Positions 14,156 to 22,186 of a stretch of 33,349 nucleotides of DNA are shown piece by piece (within the stretch, counting starts at the first letter, position 1; each line of letters begins with the position of its first letter). A model generated the notes under the pieces. The model was not told the origin of the DNA and searched no databases. It saw only the letters and a program-made list of their open reading frames with translations. Source of the stretch: Actinomycetes bacterium (lineage in GTDB: Bacteria > Actinomycetota > Acidimicrobiia > Acidimicrobiales > RAAP-2); NCBI GenBank assembly GCA_021845725.1, contig JAJZVL010000025.1, positions 2,289-35,637 of the forward strand, written 5' to 3'. The position numbers were made by a program, and so were the translations under genes.

Positions 14156-15937
14156 TCATACCGGGGTGGGTCGGTCGGCGCCGGCCCCGTCGGGGAGCGC
14201 GGGACGCGTCGGGTCGTGGAGCCCGGCGGCTTCGGGGCCGTCGAGGGCGTGCGCGACGCGCCCGTTCTCCATCACGATCACCCGGTCGAGGTGCCCGAGG
14301 TCCCTGGCTCGGTGGGTGACCAGCACGACGCTCGTGCCGCGCGTCCGGGCGTCGTCGACGATGCCGGCAACGAGCTGCGCGCCGCTCTCCTGGTCGAGCC
14401 CGGCGGTCGGCTCGTCGAGCACGAGCACCGGCGCACCGGTGAGGAGCGCTCGTGCGAGGGCGATCCTTCGCCGCTGGCCGCCCGAGATCTGGGCCCCTTC
14501 CTCCCCGACCTGGGTGTTCACCCCGTCGGGCAGCGTCGCCACCCAGTCCGCGAGCTGTGCGCGCGCGAGGACGCCGTCGACCTCGCCCTCGGTCGCCTTG
14601 GGTCGTCCCAGCGTGACGTTCTGGCGGATGCTGCCGGCAAAGACGTGCGCGTCCTGGTCGACCAGCGCGATGGTGCGGCGAACGTCTGCCTGGCGGAGGG
14701 TGTCGAGCGGGACGCCCCCGAGCGATGCCGATCCTTCCTGCAGGGGCCAGAAGCGCAGCAGCGCGTGCACGAGGCTGCTCTTGCCGGCGCCGCTCGCCCC
14801 CACGAGGCCAACGTGAGCGCCCGGCGCGACGTCGAGATCCATGCCGTCGAGCGCCCAGGGGAGGTCGGGTGCGTACCGCAGACGAGCGTCGTGCACCGCG
14901 ATCCGCGGGCAACCGGCGGGAAGGGTGGCCGGCTCCTCGGGGTCGATGACCGGAACGCGGATCGACGTGAGGTCGAGCAGCCGGCGCCCAGCGGCAACCA
15001 CGTCGTTCGCTCGCAGCGCAGCGGTCGCGATCGCGGGGACCGTCTCGAACGCGCCGACGGCCGCGAGTGGGAGCACGGCGAGCATCACCGGCGCCATGTG
15101 GTGCGCGTGCACGGCCCCCACGCCAAGTGCCAGGACGGCCGTCACCGCGCCGCCCAGGCACGCGGTCACGATGGCGCCGGACGCGCCGGTGGACCACGCG
15201 CGGCGTCGAGCGATCGCCGTGAGCTCACGGTCCGTGGCTTCGACCTTCGCCAGTGCCTCTGCGTCACGGCCGAAGGCGAGCAGCTCCGGCGCAGCGCGCA
15301 GCACGTCGACCACCTCCGCTCCGAGCCGGCCGCGCAGCTCCGCTTCGCGCCCTCTCGCGGTCCCGGTGGCGACCGCTGCCGCCGGAGCCACCGACAGCGC
15401 GACGACGAGCGCCGCCGCGAGCGCTGCTCCGGCGACGGGGAGCACCACGGCGACGAGCGCGACCGCGAGGGTCGCGGCGGCGACCGTGACACCCACGGGG
15501 AGGAGGCAGCGCAGGTAGAGGTCCTGGAGCGTGTCGACGTCGTCGGTCACGCGCGCGAGCACGTCCCCGCTGCGCCAGCCGAGCAGTCCGGCGGGCGCGA
15601 GCGGTTCGAGTCGGTCGTAGAGCCAGACCCTCCAGCGCGCGAGCGACCGGAACGCGGCGTCGTGGCCGACGAGCCGTTCGCCGTAGCGCAGCGGTCCGCG
15701 CAGGAAGGCGAGCACCTCGACTGCAGCGAGAACGCCGGCGATCGCTCCGAGGCCGGGCCGGAATGCCGCGCGGTCGACGACGTACCCCGAACCGGCGAGC
15801 AGCCCGACGGTCGCGAGGGCGCCGAGCACGCCGAGCAGGGCAGCGAGCGCGAGCCTGCGCCAGGGCGGCGCGCCGATGCGCAGGAGCTCCCGGATCACTG
15901 CTGGGGCCGTGAGCGAGCCCGTGGTCTTGGATGTCAT
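14156..15937 (-). CDS. cydC: Thiol reductant ABC exporter subunit CydC
   Basis: This 593-residue half-transporter pairs with CydD to export cysteine or glutathione-type thiols across the membrane, which is needed to assemble cytochrome bd. An N-terminal six-helix domain (about 25-310) is followed by an ATPase domain: Walker A GASGAGKSS (380-388), Q-loop in LVDQDAHVFAGSI, signature ISGGQRRRIALARA, Walker B VLVLDEPTAGLD and H-loop THRARDL. ATG at 15937 overlaps the cydD stop (ATGA); the longer open frame upstream is a shadow of cydD. The protein ends with a hydrophilic tail. CydC rather than a generic exporter is inferred from the CydD partner and from RYGERLVGHDAAFR, a CydC-like segment. Confidence 0.88.
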   Translation of the reverse strand: MTSKTTGSLTAPAVIRELLRIGAPPWRRLALAALLGVLGALATVGLLAGSGYVVDRAAFRPGLGAIAGVLAAVEVLAFLRGPLRYGERLVGHDAAFRSLARWRVWLYDRLEPLAPAGLLGWRSGDVLARVTDDVDTLQDLYLRCLLPVGVTVAAATLAVALVAVVLPVAGAALAAALVVALSVAPAAAVATGTARGREAELRGRLGAEVVDVLRAAPELLAFGRDAEALAKVEATDRELTAIARRRAWSTGASGAIVTACLGGAVTAVLALGVGAVHAHHMAPVMLAVLPLAAVGAFETVPAIATAALRANDVVAAGRRLLDLTSIRVPVIDPEEPATLPAGCPRIAVHDARLRYAPDLPWALDGMDLDVAPGAHVGLVGASGAGKSSLVHALLRFWPLQEGSASLGGVPLDTLRQADVRRTIALVDQDAHVFAGSIRQNVTLGRPKATEGEVDGVLARAQLADWVATLPDGVNTQVGEEGAQISGGQRRRIALARALLTGAPVLVLDEPTAGLDQESGAQLVAGIVDDARTRGTSVVLVTHRARDLGHLDRVIVMENGRVAHALDGPEAAGLHDPTRPALPDGAGADRPTPV

Positions 15938-17757
15938 TGGCTCGCCGCCTCGGCGACGTCCTCTTCTGCCTCTGAGCCCTCCCCGGGCTCGGAGCCCGGT
16001 TCGCAGCCGGGCTTCGACGCATCGGGTCCGGTGCCGAGCCGTACCACGCGGTCGAGGCGAGCGACGAGCTCCGGCCGGTGGGCCGCGACGAGGACCGCCC
16101 GAGACTCGAGCCAGGGGCCGAGCGTGTCGCGTAGCGCGGCTTCCGTGTGAGCGTCGAGGTGCGCGACCGGCTCGTCGAGGAGGACGATCGGGGCGTCGCG
16201 CACCACTGCGCGCGCGAGCGCGAGACGCTGGCGCTCGCCGGCGCTCAAGGAGACGCCGCCCTCGCCGACCATGGTCGCGAGCCCCTTGGGGAGCCCCTGC
16301 ACGGTGTGCGAGAGGCCGACCAGCTCGATCGCCCGGGTGAGCCGTGCCTCGCTGGCGTCGGGATCTGCGATCCGCAGGTTGTCTTCGATCGAGCCGTGAA
16401 GGAGGTGCGGGCGTTGGGGAACCCAGGCGAGCAGGTGCCGCCACAGGGCGGCTTCGGCGAGCACGACGTCGTGACCAGCCACGAAGACCCGTCCGGTGGT
16501 CGGGCGCACGAAGCCGAGGAACAGGCCGATCGCGGTGGACTTGCCCGATCCGGACGGTCCGACGAGCGCGAGGTGCTCGCCGTCGCGGACCTCGACCGAG
16601 AAGTCGATGAGGGCTGGCGTGGCGCGGCCGGGGAAGCTGACCGTCACACGGTGCGCGCTGAGCGCTACACGACCGCGGGCAAGGCTGCCGCCCGCCCGCC
16701 CGCCGGGATCCAGGTTGGGAGGGGCCTCAACGCTCTCGGTGCGACCGTCCTCACGGCCTTCGTGCGGCTCCGTCTCGACGTCGAGAACCGAGAGGATGCG
16801 GTCCGCGGCGGCCTGTCCCTCGGCGCTCGCGTGGAATTCCGCCCCCGCGCGGCGGAGCGGGAGGAAGACCTCGGGGGAGACCAGCAGCACCGCGACCGCC
16901 GTGTACAGGCTCACATGGCCGCCGAGGAGCCGAAGCCCGAGCACCATTGCGACGAGCCCGGTGCCGATACCGGCAAGGAACTCGAGGGCAAGCGCGGAGG
17001 CGAACGCGACGCGCAAGGTGCTCAGGGTCGTCTGGCGGAGCCCGTCAGTCGCCTCCGCCACCTCGCGTCGTCCATGGGCCTCCCTTCCGAAGGCTCGGAG
17101 CGTAGGCAGGCCGCGCAGCATGTCCAAGAAGCGCGCGGAGAGCGAGGAGAGCCTGCGCCACTGCAGACGCGTGCGGGCAGCCGATTCCCTCCCGAAGTAG
17201 ACCATCGCCACCGGGACGAGCGCCACCAGCCCGAGAAGGATGAGGAACGACGGCCAGTCCTCCGCCCCGACCCAGATCAGGATCCCGATGGGGGCAAGCG
17301 CAGCGAGCACCGCCTGGGGGAGGTAGCGCCCGAAATAGGTGGTCAGCGCGCTGGTCCCACGGGTCGCCGCGAGAGAGAGCTCGCCGGCTCGCTCTCCGCC
17401 CAGCCAGACCGGTCCCAGGTCGAGCGCGTGTCGAAGCAGCTGTCGGCGCAGCGTGGAGGTGACCGCGGCTCCCGTGCGCTGGGCCGCCGCCTCACCCGCC
17501 CAGCCGAGCAACGCTCGAGCGACGAACGCTGCGGCGAGACCCGCCAGACGGGGCGTGACGGCGCCGAGCGTGGCCCCGTGGAGGACGACCGAGGACACGA
17601 CGGACGCGAGCAGGATGGCTTGCGCGACGACCGATGCGGTTGAGGCGAGCCCGACGCCCACCGCGGTGAGGAGGTACCGACGCGTCGCACTGACCCGGGC
17701 GGCAAGACGGCGGTCGATCAGGCCACCGCGGCGCCGCTGTACGGCAGTGGTGGACAT
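15934..17757 (-). CDS. cydD: Thiol reductant ABC exporter subunit CydD
   Basis: The 607-residue partner of CydC has six membrane helices (about 28-300) and an ATPase domain: Walker A GPSGSGKST (400-408), Q-loop in WVPQRPHLLHGSI, signature SLSAGERQRLALARA, Walker B IVLLDEPVAHLD and H-loop AAHRPEL. The cytoplasmic segment RLSSLSARFLDMLRGLPTLRAF is typical of CydD. Between the two domains lies an Arg/Gly/Glu-rich linker (about 330-360), and the C terminus carries an acidic repeat-like tail (PGCEPGSEPGEG). It is the first gene of a two-gene unit behind a TAGCCT box and lies just downstream of the RNase P RNA gene. cydA and cydB are not in the window. Confidence 0.88.
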   Translation of the reverse strand: MSTTAVQRRRGGLIDRRLAARVSATRRYLLTAVGVGLASTASVVAQAILLASVVSSVVLHGATLGAVTPRLAGLAAAFVARALLGWAGEAAAQRTGAAVTSTLRRQLLRHALDLGPVWLGGERAGELSLAATRGTSALTTYFGRYLPQAVLAALAPIGILIWVGAEDWPSFLILLGLVALVPVAMVYFGRESAARTRLQWRRLSSLSARFLDMLRGLPTLRAFGREAHGRREVAEATDGLRQTTLSTLRVAFASALALEFLAGIGTGLVAMVLGLRLLGGHVSLYTAVAVLLVSPEVFLPLRRAGAEFHASAEGQAAADRILSVLDVETEPHEGREDGRTESVEAPPNLDPGGRAGGSLARGRVALSAHRVTVSFPGRATPALIDFSVEVRDGEHLALVGPSGSGKSTAIGLFLGFVRPTTGRVFVAGHDVVLAEAALWRHLLAWVPQRPHLLHGSIEDNLRIADPDASEARLTRAIELVGLSHTVQGLPKGLATMVGEGGVSLSAGERQRLALARAVVRDAPIVLLDEPVAHLDAHTEAALRDTLGPWLESRAVLVAAHRPELVARLDRVVRLGTGPDASKPGCEPGSEPGEGSEAEEDVAEAASQ

Positions 17758-17772
17758 GTCGGCACCAGGCTA
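17758..17772 (-). promoter_or_regulatory. Near-leaderless promoter of cydDC
   Basis: TAGCCT (complement of 17767-17772) is nine bases before the cydD ATG, with no SD between. It is the same hexamer as before tetR and the CmtR-like gene. Confidence 0.35.
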
Positions 17773-17847
17773 CTTGCGCCGGGTCGCCCTGTGGCAGGCG
17801 GGGCTGCAACGGCACGCGGCTGGCGGGGCCCGGACAAGAGCCGCACC

Positions 17848-18236
17848 GCGTGACGGTGAGCCGGCCTGTAGGCGGGATTCTGTCCAGCCTCGAAGAGGCG
17901 TGGGTGGCCATCCATCTGCGCGGCCTACCTGGGGACTGCCCCTCGCGGGGCGGACGGGCCGCCCGTGTCCCACGCTTGGCCTTGCTCCGAGTGGGGTTTA
18001 CCGAGCCGGTCCGGTCACCCGGACCGCTGGTGCGCTCTTACCACACCGTTTCACCCTTGCCTGTGCGGGCCTGAGGCCCGCCATCGGCGGTCTGCTCTCT
18101 GTGGCACTGTCCTGCGGGTCGCCCCGACTGGCCGTTAGCCAGCACCCTGCCCTGCGGAGTCCCGACCTTCCTCGACCCGGTGCCGTGCTCGAGGCACAAC
18201 CCGGGCCGCGGCCACCCGGCCGACTCACCGTCGCAC
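17848..18236 (-). ncRNA. rnpB: RNase P RNA, bacterial type A
   Basis: The catalytic RNA that removes 5' leaders from pre-tRNA is encoded on the minus strand. Conserved region I reads GAGGAAGGTCGGGACTCC (complement of 18156-18173). Conserved region V, ACAGAATCCCGCC, is the complement of about 17872-17884. The L15 GGTAA loop that binds the tRNA CCA end lies in CTCGGTAAACC near 17998-18006. GTGAAACGGTGTGGTAAGAGCGC-type core sequence lies between. The ends form helix P1: 18218-18232 pairs over 15 bases with 17852-17866, with one G-U pair. The mature ends are estimated from P1 and could shift by a few bases. Confidence 0.95.
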
Positions 18237-18238
18237 CC

Positions 18239-18244
18239 ATTGTG
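18239..18244 (-). promoter_or_regulatory. -10 box of rnpB
   Basis: On the minus strand CACAAT lies about six bases upstream of the P1 helix, as expected for a start near 18232-18234. No convincing -35 element was seen. Confidence 0.4.
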
Positions 18245-18322
18245 CCAGGAACCCGGCGGTGCCGCGGCCGTCCAGTGCGGGCCCGGCGCTCCCCGGGAGC
18301 ATCGAACGATCTCCGAGCGCGC

Positions 18323-18336
18323 TACACCTCCTCGCT
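18323..18336 (+). promoter_or_regulatory. Leaderless-type promoter of xseA
   Basis: TACACC (18323-18328) lies eight bases before ATG at 18337 without an SD. The match to TAnnnT lacks the final T, so it is a weak call. Confidence 0.3.
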
Positions 18337-19779
18337 ATGGTGGATCCCATGGCACAGGGTCCCGGGGAGCTCCTCGGTGGCGATCATGCCGACGCGCTCA
18401 CGATCACCGATCTCTACGACGAGGTCCAAGGCGCGATCGAGCGCGCGTTCCCTCGCCGGCGCACGCTGTGGGTGCGCGGCGAGATCCAGCATGTCTCCGA
18501 CCAGCGCGCGGGACAGGGACACTGCTACATCGATCTGGTCGATCCCGAGTCGGCCCGGGATCGCCAGGCGCCCGTGCTCAAGGTCAAGTGCTGGCAGTCC
18601 ACCTGGGGACCACTTCGGGCGACGCTCAGGCGCGAGGGCATCGAGCTTCAGCCGGGCATGGTGGTCGTACTGCGCGGCACCCTCGACTTCTACAGACCCA
18701 AGGCCGAGATCGGCTTCGTCCTCCAGGAGCTCGACGTCACCGCCCTGCTCGGACGGCTGGCGGCGGCGCGCGCCGCGCTCATCCGGACCCTCGAGGCCGA
18801 AGGGCTGCTCACGCGCAACGGCGAGCTGGCCGTTCCCGAGGTGCCGCTGCGCATCGGCCTGGTGGCGAGCCCGGGGACGGAGGGCTACCGCGACTTCGTC
18901 GGTCAGCTCGTCGCGTCCGGGTTCGCCTTCTCCGTGCAGGTGGCCCGGACGACGGTCCAAGGAGCAGCCGCTCCGTCGGCGATCAGCGCTGCGCTGGGAC
19001 GGCTCTGCGACATCGGGCCGGACGGTCTCGACCTCATCGTGCTGGTTCGTGGCGGAGGGTCCAAGGCCGACCTCGCGGCGTTCGACGCCGAGCCTGTGGC
19101 CCGGGCCGTCGCCGGGTCGCCGGTCCCGGTGTGGACGGGGATCGGTCACACGGGCGACGAGTCGGTCGCCGACGTCGTCGCGAACCGGGCGTGCATCACC
19201 CCCACCGAGTGCGGCAGGGAGCTCGTCCAGCGCGTCCAGACGTGGTGGGAGGTCTCCGTCTCGGCGCCTGCGGCACTTCTTGCGCGCCGCTCCGCCGAGA
19301 CGCTGGCCAGCTCCCGACGCGAGCACGACGCAGCCCGGTCACGGCTGTGCGCGATGGCACGGCACCTTCTCGATCGCCAGCACGAGCACGTCGTGCGGCG
19401 AGCAGCGACCATCGGGCGAAGCGCCCCACGAATGGTCGATGATGCTTGGAGCTCGATCGTCCGCCGTGGCGCTCGCGTCGGGCCTCTCGTGCAGGCGGGG
19501 GTCGAGCACTCGCAGGACCGACTCGTCGCGTGGCGCCGGCTGGTTGCCGCCTACGACGTCGAGCGCCAGCTCGAGCGCGGTTACACGCTGACGCTCGACG
19601 AGCATGGTCAGGTGGTGCGCCATGCCCATGAGATCAGATCAGGCCGGCGTCTCGTCACCCGTTTCGCCGACGGCTACGTCGGATCGGTGGCGGACGGCAC
19701 CCACGGCACGCGCGGCGTGGAGGTGGCGTACAGCGATGCCGCAGCTCGTGCGCGTCGAGACGAGCGAGTGGAGGCGTGA
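18337..19779 (+). CDS. xseA: Exonuclease VII large subunit
   Basis: XseA is the catalytic subunit of exonuclease VII, which degrades single-stranded DNA from both ends. The 480-residue product has the N-terminal OB fold (about 20-120: LTITDLYDEVQGAIERAFP, LWVRGEIQHVSD, CYIDLVD), then the nuclease core (LRIGLVASPGTEGYRDFVGQL, DLIVLVRGGGSKADLAAFD, PVWTGIGHTGDESVADVVA) and a long helical C-terminal region that binds XseB. RGGG and GHTGD are family signatures. Start is ATG at 18337 or 18349; the first is preferred because of the promoter box. It is followed directly by xseB (TGATG junction). Confidence 0.95.
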   Translation: MVDPMAQGPGELLGGDHADALTITDLYDEVQGAIERAFPRRRTLWVRGEIQHVSDQRAGQGHCYIDLVDPESARDRQAPVLKVKCWQSTWGPLRATLRREGIELQPGMVVVLRGTLDFYRPKAEIGFVLQELDVTALLGRLAAARAALIRTLEAEGLLTRNGELAVPEVPLRIGLVASPGTEGYRDFVGQLVASGFAFSVQVARTTVQGAAAPSAISAALGRLCDIGPDGLDLIVLVRGGGSKADLAAFDAEPVARAVAGSPVPVWTGIGHTGDESVADVVANRACITPTECGRELVQRVQTWWEVSVSAPAALLARRSAETLASSRREHDAARSRLCAMARHLLDRQHEHVVRRAATIGRSAPRMVDDAWSSIVRRGARVGPLVQAGVEHSQDRLVAWRRLVAAYDVERQLERGYTLTLDEHGQVVRHAHEIRSGRRLVTRFADGYVGSVADGTHGTRGVEVAYSDAAARARRDERVEA

Positions 19780-20132
19780 TGGGAGCGTTCATGGATGAGG
19801 AGACGGGTGTTCCTGATCGCCGGGTCGAGGACATGAGCTACAGGGAGGCGAGCGAGGAGCTGGACACGATCGTCGCGTTCTTCGAAGGTCGGGAGGTCGA
19901 CGTCGACCAGCTGGTAGGACGGCTCGTCCGCGCGACCGCGATCATCGAGGAGCTCGACGCTCGGCTACGTCGGACGCGGATGCAGGTGGAGCAGCTCGTG
20001 CCCCGGCTCACGGCGGTGCTCGAGGACGCCGCCGGCAGCGAGGACGAGGCCGCAGAAGCCGCCGGCAGCGAGGACGAGGCCGCAGAAGCCGCCGGCAGCG
20101 CGAGCGCCGAAGGCGCCCCCGGGCTCTTCTGA
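19779..20132 (+). CDS. xseB: Exonuclease VII small subunit
   Basis: XseB binds XseA in several copies and is needed for activity. The family core is at about 19-77 (MSYREASEELDTIVAFFEGREVDVDQLVGRL), two helices of the usual XseB pattern. The remaining 40 residues are an acidic Ala-rich tail containing two exact copies of a ten-residue unit, AAGSEDEAAE, encoded by a 30-base tandem duplication; XseB is normally about 80 residues. ATG at 19779 shares its A with the xseA stop (TGATG). The tail is probably disordered and not essential to the fold. Confidence 0.9.
   Translation: MGAFMDEETGVPDRRVEDMSYREASEELDTIVAFFEGREVDVDQLVGRLVRATAIIEELDARLRRTRMQVEQLVPRLTAVLEDAAGSEDEAAEAAGSEDEAAEAAGSASAEGAPGLF
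20031..20100 (+). repeat. 30-base tandem repeat in xseB
   Basis: Bases 20031-20060 and 20061-20090 are identical and the first ten bases recur at 20091-20100. The repeat length is a multiple of three, so copy changes lengthen or shorten the protein tail without shifting frame. Confidence 0.95.
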
Positions 20133-20166
20133 CGAAGAACCGAGAACGAAGAGAAGAACCAAGGGC

Positions 20167-20196
20167 ATGGATGATCCGATGACGAGGCGTGGATGA
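20167..20196 (+). other. Nine-codon ORF overlapping the MBL-fold gene start
   Basis: ATG at 20167 opens MDDPMTRRG and its TGA overlaps the ATG at 20193 (ATGA). It could be a leader whose translation feeds the next gene, or chance. No strong SD precedes it. Confidence 0.2.
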
Positions 20197-20924
20197 CGGG
20201 CCAGGAGCAGCCCTCCGATCGCCTGTACTTCCGACAGCTCCTGTCGGGCAATGACTTCGCCCGCGACGACCCGGTCGCGCGCCAGATGGTCAACTTCGCC
20301 TATGCGATCGGCGACAGGACGACGGGTGACGCGCTCCTTGTCGACCCCGCCTACCGCGTCGGGGACCTTCTCGACGTCATCGAGGGCGACGGGATGCGTT
20401 GTGCGGGGGTGCTCGCGACGCACTACCACTTCGACCATGTCGGGGGGTCAGCCATGGGGGTGGAGGTCGAGGGCATCGCAGCGCTGCTCGAACGCGTGCA
20501 GGTGCCGGTCCACGTCCAACGCGCCGAGCTCCCCTGGGTCCTGCGCGCGACCGGTGTGGGTGAAGGAGACCTGATCCTCCACCAGAGCGGCGACGTCGTC
20601 ATGGCGGGAGAGGTCGCGGTCGAGCTGGTGCACACCCCAGGCCACACTCCTGGGAGCCAGTGCTTCCTCGTCGCAGGCAAGCTCGTGTCCGGCGACACGC
20701 TCTTCCTGCAGGGCTGCGGGAGGACCGACTTGCCCGGCGGGGATCCCGAAGCCCTCTACGAGTCGCTCACGCAGCGGCTGGCGAAGGTGCCCGACGACAC
20801 CCTCGTGTACCCCGGGCACCGCTACTCGGAGGAGCCCTTCGCCCCGATGGGCGAGACGCGCCGGACCAACGCCGTGCTCAGGCCGCGCTCGGCGCAGGAG
20901 TGGCTGGCCATGTTCGCACGATGA
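20193..20924 (+). CDS. Metallo-beta-lactamase-fold hydrolase (glyoxalase II / persulfide dioxygenase-like)
   Basis: The 243-residue protein has every metal ligand of the MBL fold: His77-x-His79-x-Asp81-His82 (THYHFDH), His151 (HTPGHTPGS), Asp168 (SGDTLF) and His209 (YPGHRY). The segment CGRTDLPGGDPEALYESL resembles persulfide dioxygenases (ETHE1) and related hydroxyacylglutathione hydrolases. It may therefore oxidise persulfides with one iron or hydrolyse thioesters with two metals; the ligands alone cannot decide. ATG at 20193 is preceded by GAGG at about five bases. It is coupled to the FAD reductase by an ATGA overlap, which suggests a joint redox role. Confidence 0.87.
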   Translation: MTGQEQPSDRLYFRQLLSGNDFARDDPVARQMVNFAYAIGDRTTGDALLVDPAYRVGDLLDVIEGDGMRCAGVLATHYHFDHVGGSAMGVEVEGIAALLERVQVPVHVQRAELPWVLRATGVGEGDLILHQSGDVVMAGEVAVELVHTPGHTPGSQCFLVAGKLVSGDTLFLQGCGRTDLPGGDPEALYESLTQRLAKVPDDTLVYPGHRYSEEPFAPMGETRRTNAVLRPRSAQEWLAMFAR

Positions 20925-22186
20925 GCGCAGCGCGAGCCCCCGGTCCACTCCCAGTCGACGGCTCGGTGGTCGTCGTCGGAGCATCGCTCGCGGGCCTGCG
21001 TGCCGCGCAGGAGCTCCGTGAGAGCGGCTTCACCGGATCGCTCGTGATGGTGGGCGACGAGGGCCACTACCCCTACGACCGCCCGCCACTCTCCAAGCAG
21101 GTGCTTGCGGGGACCTGGCCTCCCGAGCGCACGGTTCTCGCCGACCGCCACCGGCTCGAGAAGCTCGGGATCGACCATCGCCTTGGGCATCGAGCGGAGG
21201 CACTCGATGCGGCCTCTCGCCGCGTCACCCTCGACGACGGGACCGTGCTCGAGGCAGACGGCGTGGTCGTCGCGACCGGCGCACGACCGCGGCGGCTGCG
21301 CGGCACCGAGATGCTCGAGGAGGTGGCCGTCGTGCGCACGCTGGAGGACTGCGAGCGGCTTCGCGCGGCGATCCTCGGCGCGGGGCCCGGATGCAGGGTC
21401 GTGGTCGTCGGGGCCGGCTTCATCGGCTCGGAGGTGGCGGCGACCTGCCGCGGCCTCGGGTGCGTCGTCACGGTGCTCGAGGCGCTCCCGACGCCGCTCG
21501 CGCCCGCTCTGGGGGAGCTGGTCGGGGGTGCCCTCGGTGCGCTCCACCTGCACCATGACGTGGAGCTGCGCACCGGCGTCGAGGTCGAGGGGGTGCGCAC
21601 GCGCTCGTCGGGCTGGCCCTACGAGGTGGTGCTCGGCGACGGCGAGGCGCTGCCCGCCGACGTCGTGGTCGTCGGGGTCGGCGTGGTGCCGAACACCGAA
21701 TGGCTGGAGGGCTCTGGGCTCGAGGTTGCAGATGGCGTCCTGTGTGACGCCGCGCTGTTCGCCGCGGACAGTGTCGTGTGCGCCGGGGACCTGTGTCGAT
21801 GGAGCTGGCGCCACCTGGACGACGAGCAGTCCGTTCGGATCGAGCACTGGGAGGTGGCGTCCCAGATGGGCTCGGCTGCCGCCCGAAGCCTTCTCGCCGG
21901 CAGGGGAGATGCCGGGGGGTTCGACCCCGTGCCCTACTTCTGGTCGGACCAGTATGGGCTGAGGATCCAGGTCCTCGGTCACCCAGGTCCCGATGACGAG
22001 GTCGCCGTGGTCGACGGGAGCCTCGATGCACCGGATGCGAGGTTCGTCGCCGTCTACGGCCGGCGTGGGCGGCTGAGCGCGGCGGTCGCGGTCTCGCGCC
22101 CCCGCCAGCTCATGTCCTTCCGGCCCCTGCTCGTGTCGGGTGCGACGTTCGACGAGGCGGTGGCGCTCCTGGAGGCGGGACGATGA
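20921..22186 (+). CDS. FAD-dependent pyridine nucleotide reductase (ferredoxin reductase type)
   Basis: This 421-residue flavoprotein has two Rossmann folds: an FAD site near VVVVGASLAGLRAA (Gly20 to Gly25) and an NAD(P)H site near VVVVGAGFIGSEVA (Gly164 to Gly169). YPYDRPPLSKQ is the usual second FAD contact, VVVATGARPRRL the ATG motif, and VVCAGDLC the C-terminal FAD-binding GD motif. The order and length fit oxygenase-coupled or ferredoxin/rubredoxin reductases; it lacks the paired CxxxxC of disulfide reductases. A reductase-type C-terminal domain starts about residue 320 (WEVASQMG). ATG at 20921 overlaps the upstream stop. The final 77 bases are antisense to the end of the transglutaminase gene. 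The electron partner is unknown. Confidence 0.9.
   Translation: MSAARAPGPLPVDGSVVVVGASLAGLRAAQELRESGFTGSLVMVGDEGHYPYDRPPLSKQVLAGTWPPERTVLADRHRLEKLGIDHRLGHRAEALDAASRRVTLDDGTVLEADGVVVATGARPRRLRGTEMLEEVAVVRTLEDCERLRAAILGAGPGCRVVVVGAGFIGSEVAATCRGLGCVVTVLEALPTPLAPALGELVGGALGALHLHHDVELRTGVEVEGVRTRSSGWPYEVVLGDGEALPADVVVVGVGVVPNTEWLEGSGLEVADGVLCDAALFAADSVVCAGDLCRWSWRHLDDEQSVRIEHWEVASQMGSAAARSLLAGRGDAGGFDPVPYFWSDQYGLRIQVLGHPGPDDEVAVVDGSLDAPDARFVAVYGRRGRLSAAVAVSRPRQLMSFRPLLVSGATFDEAVALLEAGR

Noticed and set aside
13016-16150. Plus-strand frame of 1044 codons across tetR and cydC
   Set aside because: It spans the coding frames of two clear minus-strand genes and has composition typical of shadow frames.
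17848-18236. Protein-coding frames in the RNase P region
   Set aside because: The conserved core motifs and matching P1 ends of RNase P RNA explain the segment.
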